Shown in pieces: positions 4,943 through 5,300 of a stretch of 5,300 nt of DNA; position 1 is the stretch's first letter, and each line of letters opens with the position of its first letter. Made by a program: the position numbers and the translations under genes. The DNA lies in assembly GCA_029884515.1 (NCBI GenBank), contig JAOUHR010000175.1, forward strand, positions 1-5,300, given 5' to 3'. Source of the DNA: Gemmatimonadota bacterium (GTDB lineage Bacteria; Gemmatimonadota; Gemmatimonadetes; Gemmatimonadales; Gemmatimonadaceae). Under the pieces are notes generated by a model. It saw only the letters and a program-made list of their open reading frames with translations. It made no database searches and was not told the origin of the DNA.

Positions 4943-5300
4943 GTGCCGACACGCCCGTTCCAGCTCCGCGCCGCGCTCCTCGCCCTCGCGGCCGCCGCCG
5001 TCATCGCCCCGTCATTCCCCGCGCCGCTCCATGCGCAGGGTGACTTCCCCACCGGCCAGATCCAGGGGATGAAGTGGCGCCACATCGGCCCCTTCCGCGC
5101 CGGCCGCACCAAGAGCGCCGTGGGCGTCCCCACCCAGCCCAACGTCTTCTATATAGGGGCGACCAACGGCGGCGTCTGGAAGAGCACCGACTACGGCCGC
5201 ACCTGGAACCCGATCATGGATGGCGCGAGCTCGGGCTCGGTGGGGGCCGTGGAGGTGGCACCGAGTGATCCGAACGTGATCTATGTGGGCTCGGGGGAGG
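4943..5300 (+). CDS. Exported BNR/sortilin-like beta-propeller protein (N-terminal 119 residues, truncated by window edge)
   Basis: The frame runs from GTG at 4943 off the window end. Residues 1-31 are a typical Sec signal peptide: a short basic start (PTRPFQLR), hydrophobic core ALLALAAAAVIA, and a cleavage region SFPAPLHA|QG. The mature part begins TGQIQGMKWRHIGPFRAGR and contains a canonical Asp-box, STDYGRTW (residues 81-88; pattern S-x-D-x-G-x-T-W), within a repeat-like unit ending VAPSDPNVIYVGSGE. Family knowledge: this pattern marks VPS10/sortilin-like or BNR-repeat propellers, commonly annotated as glycosyl hydrolase or photosystem II assembly factor-like; the enzymatic role is unproven. 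An AGG seven bases before the GTG is a modest Shine-Dalgarno. An in-frame GTG at 4907 would disrupt the signal peptide start. The gene is divergent from the TA island and probably unrelated to it. Confidence 0.88.
   Translation, partial: MPTRPFQLRAALLALAAAAVIAPSFPAPLHAQGDFPTGQIQGMKWRHIGPFRAGRTKSAVGVPTQPNVFYIGATNGGVWKSTDYGRTWNPIMDGASSGSVGAVEVAPSDPNVIYVGSGE

Noticed and set aside
4837..5142. 101-codon - strand open frame opposite the BNR protein
   Set aside because: It is antisense to a signal peptide and Asp-box coding frame and shows no recognisable motif.

Overview
The window looks like a high-GC bacterial chromosome segment. A Gemmatimonadota-like host is my best guess, inferred from a kinase fused to a FlgO/TolB-N-like domain and TPRs, and from an exported BNR protein with a 'KWRHIGPFRAGR' N-terminus. 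I cannot confirm this without a search.

Layout. (1) 1-1842, + strand: the C-terminal 613 residues of a transmembrane Ser/Thr protein kinase with an extracytoplasmic FlgO/TolB-N-like domain and TPR repeats; its 5' end lies outside the window. (2) 1864-4750, all on the - strand: a compact toxin-antitoxin (TA) island of eight genes. (3) 4943-5300, + strand: the start of an exported BNR/sortilin-like beta-propeller protein that runs off the right edge.

The TA island, read in its transcription direction (right to left), has two transcription blocks. The first is a HigB2/HigA2-type pair (4750-4382 and 4385-4071) with an ATGA overlap. An imperfect palindrome and an A+T-rich promoter region precede it, and a perfect 14-bp GC hairpin at 4002-4034 follows it as the probable terminator. 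The second block has a recognisable promoter at 3911-3883 and then six genes with no clear terminator between them: a Gp49/HigB-type toxin; its XRE antitoxin (ATGA overlap); a 'putative addiction module component' antitoxin with an internally duplicated N-terminal helical unit and no toxin of its own; a second, normal-length copy of that antitoxin; a ParE/RelE-type toxin (GTGA overlap); and a second XRE antitoxin that is a paralogue of the first, though the gene before it is ParE-like and not HigB-like.

Three toxins are therefore matched by five antitoxin-type proteins from three families. The arrangement looks like a built-up, partly duplicated and reshuffled TA cluster. The most interesting part is the apparent three-component unit of addiction-module antitoxin, ParE-like toxin and XRE regulator, with two extra orphan antitoxins. 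I saw no tRNA, rRNA, CRISPR array, IS element or transposase.
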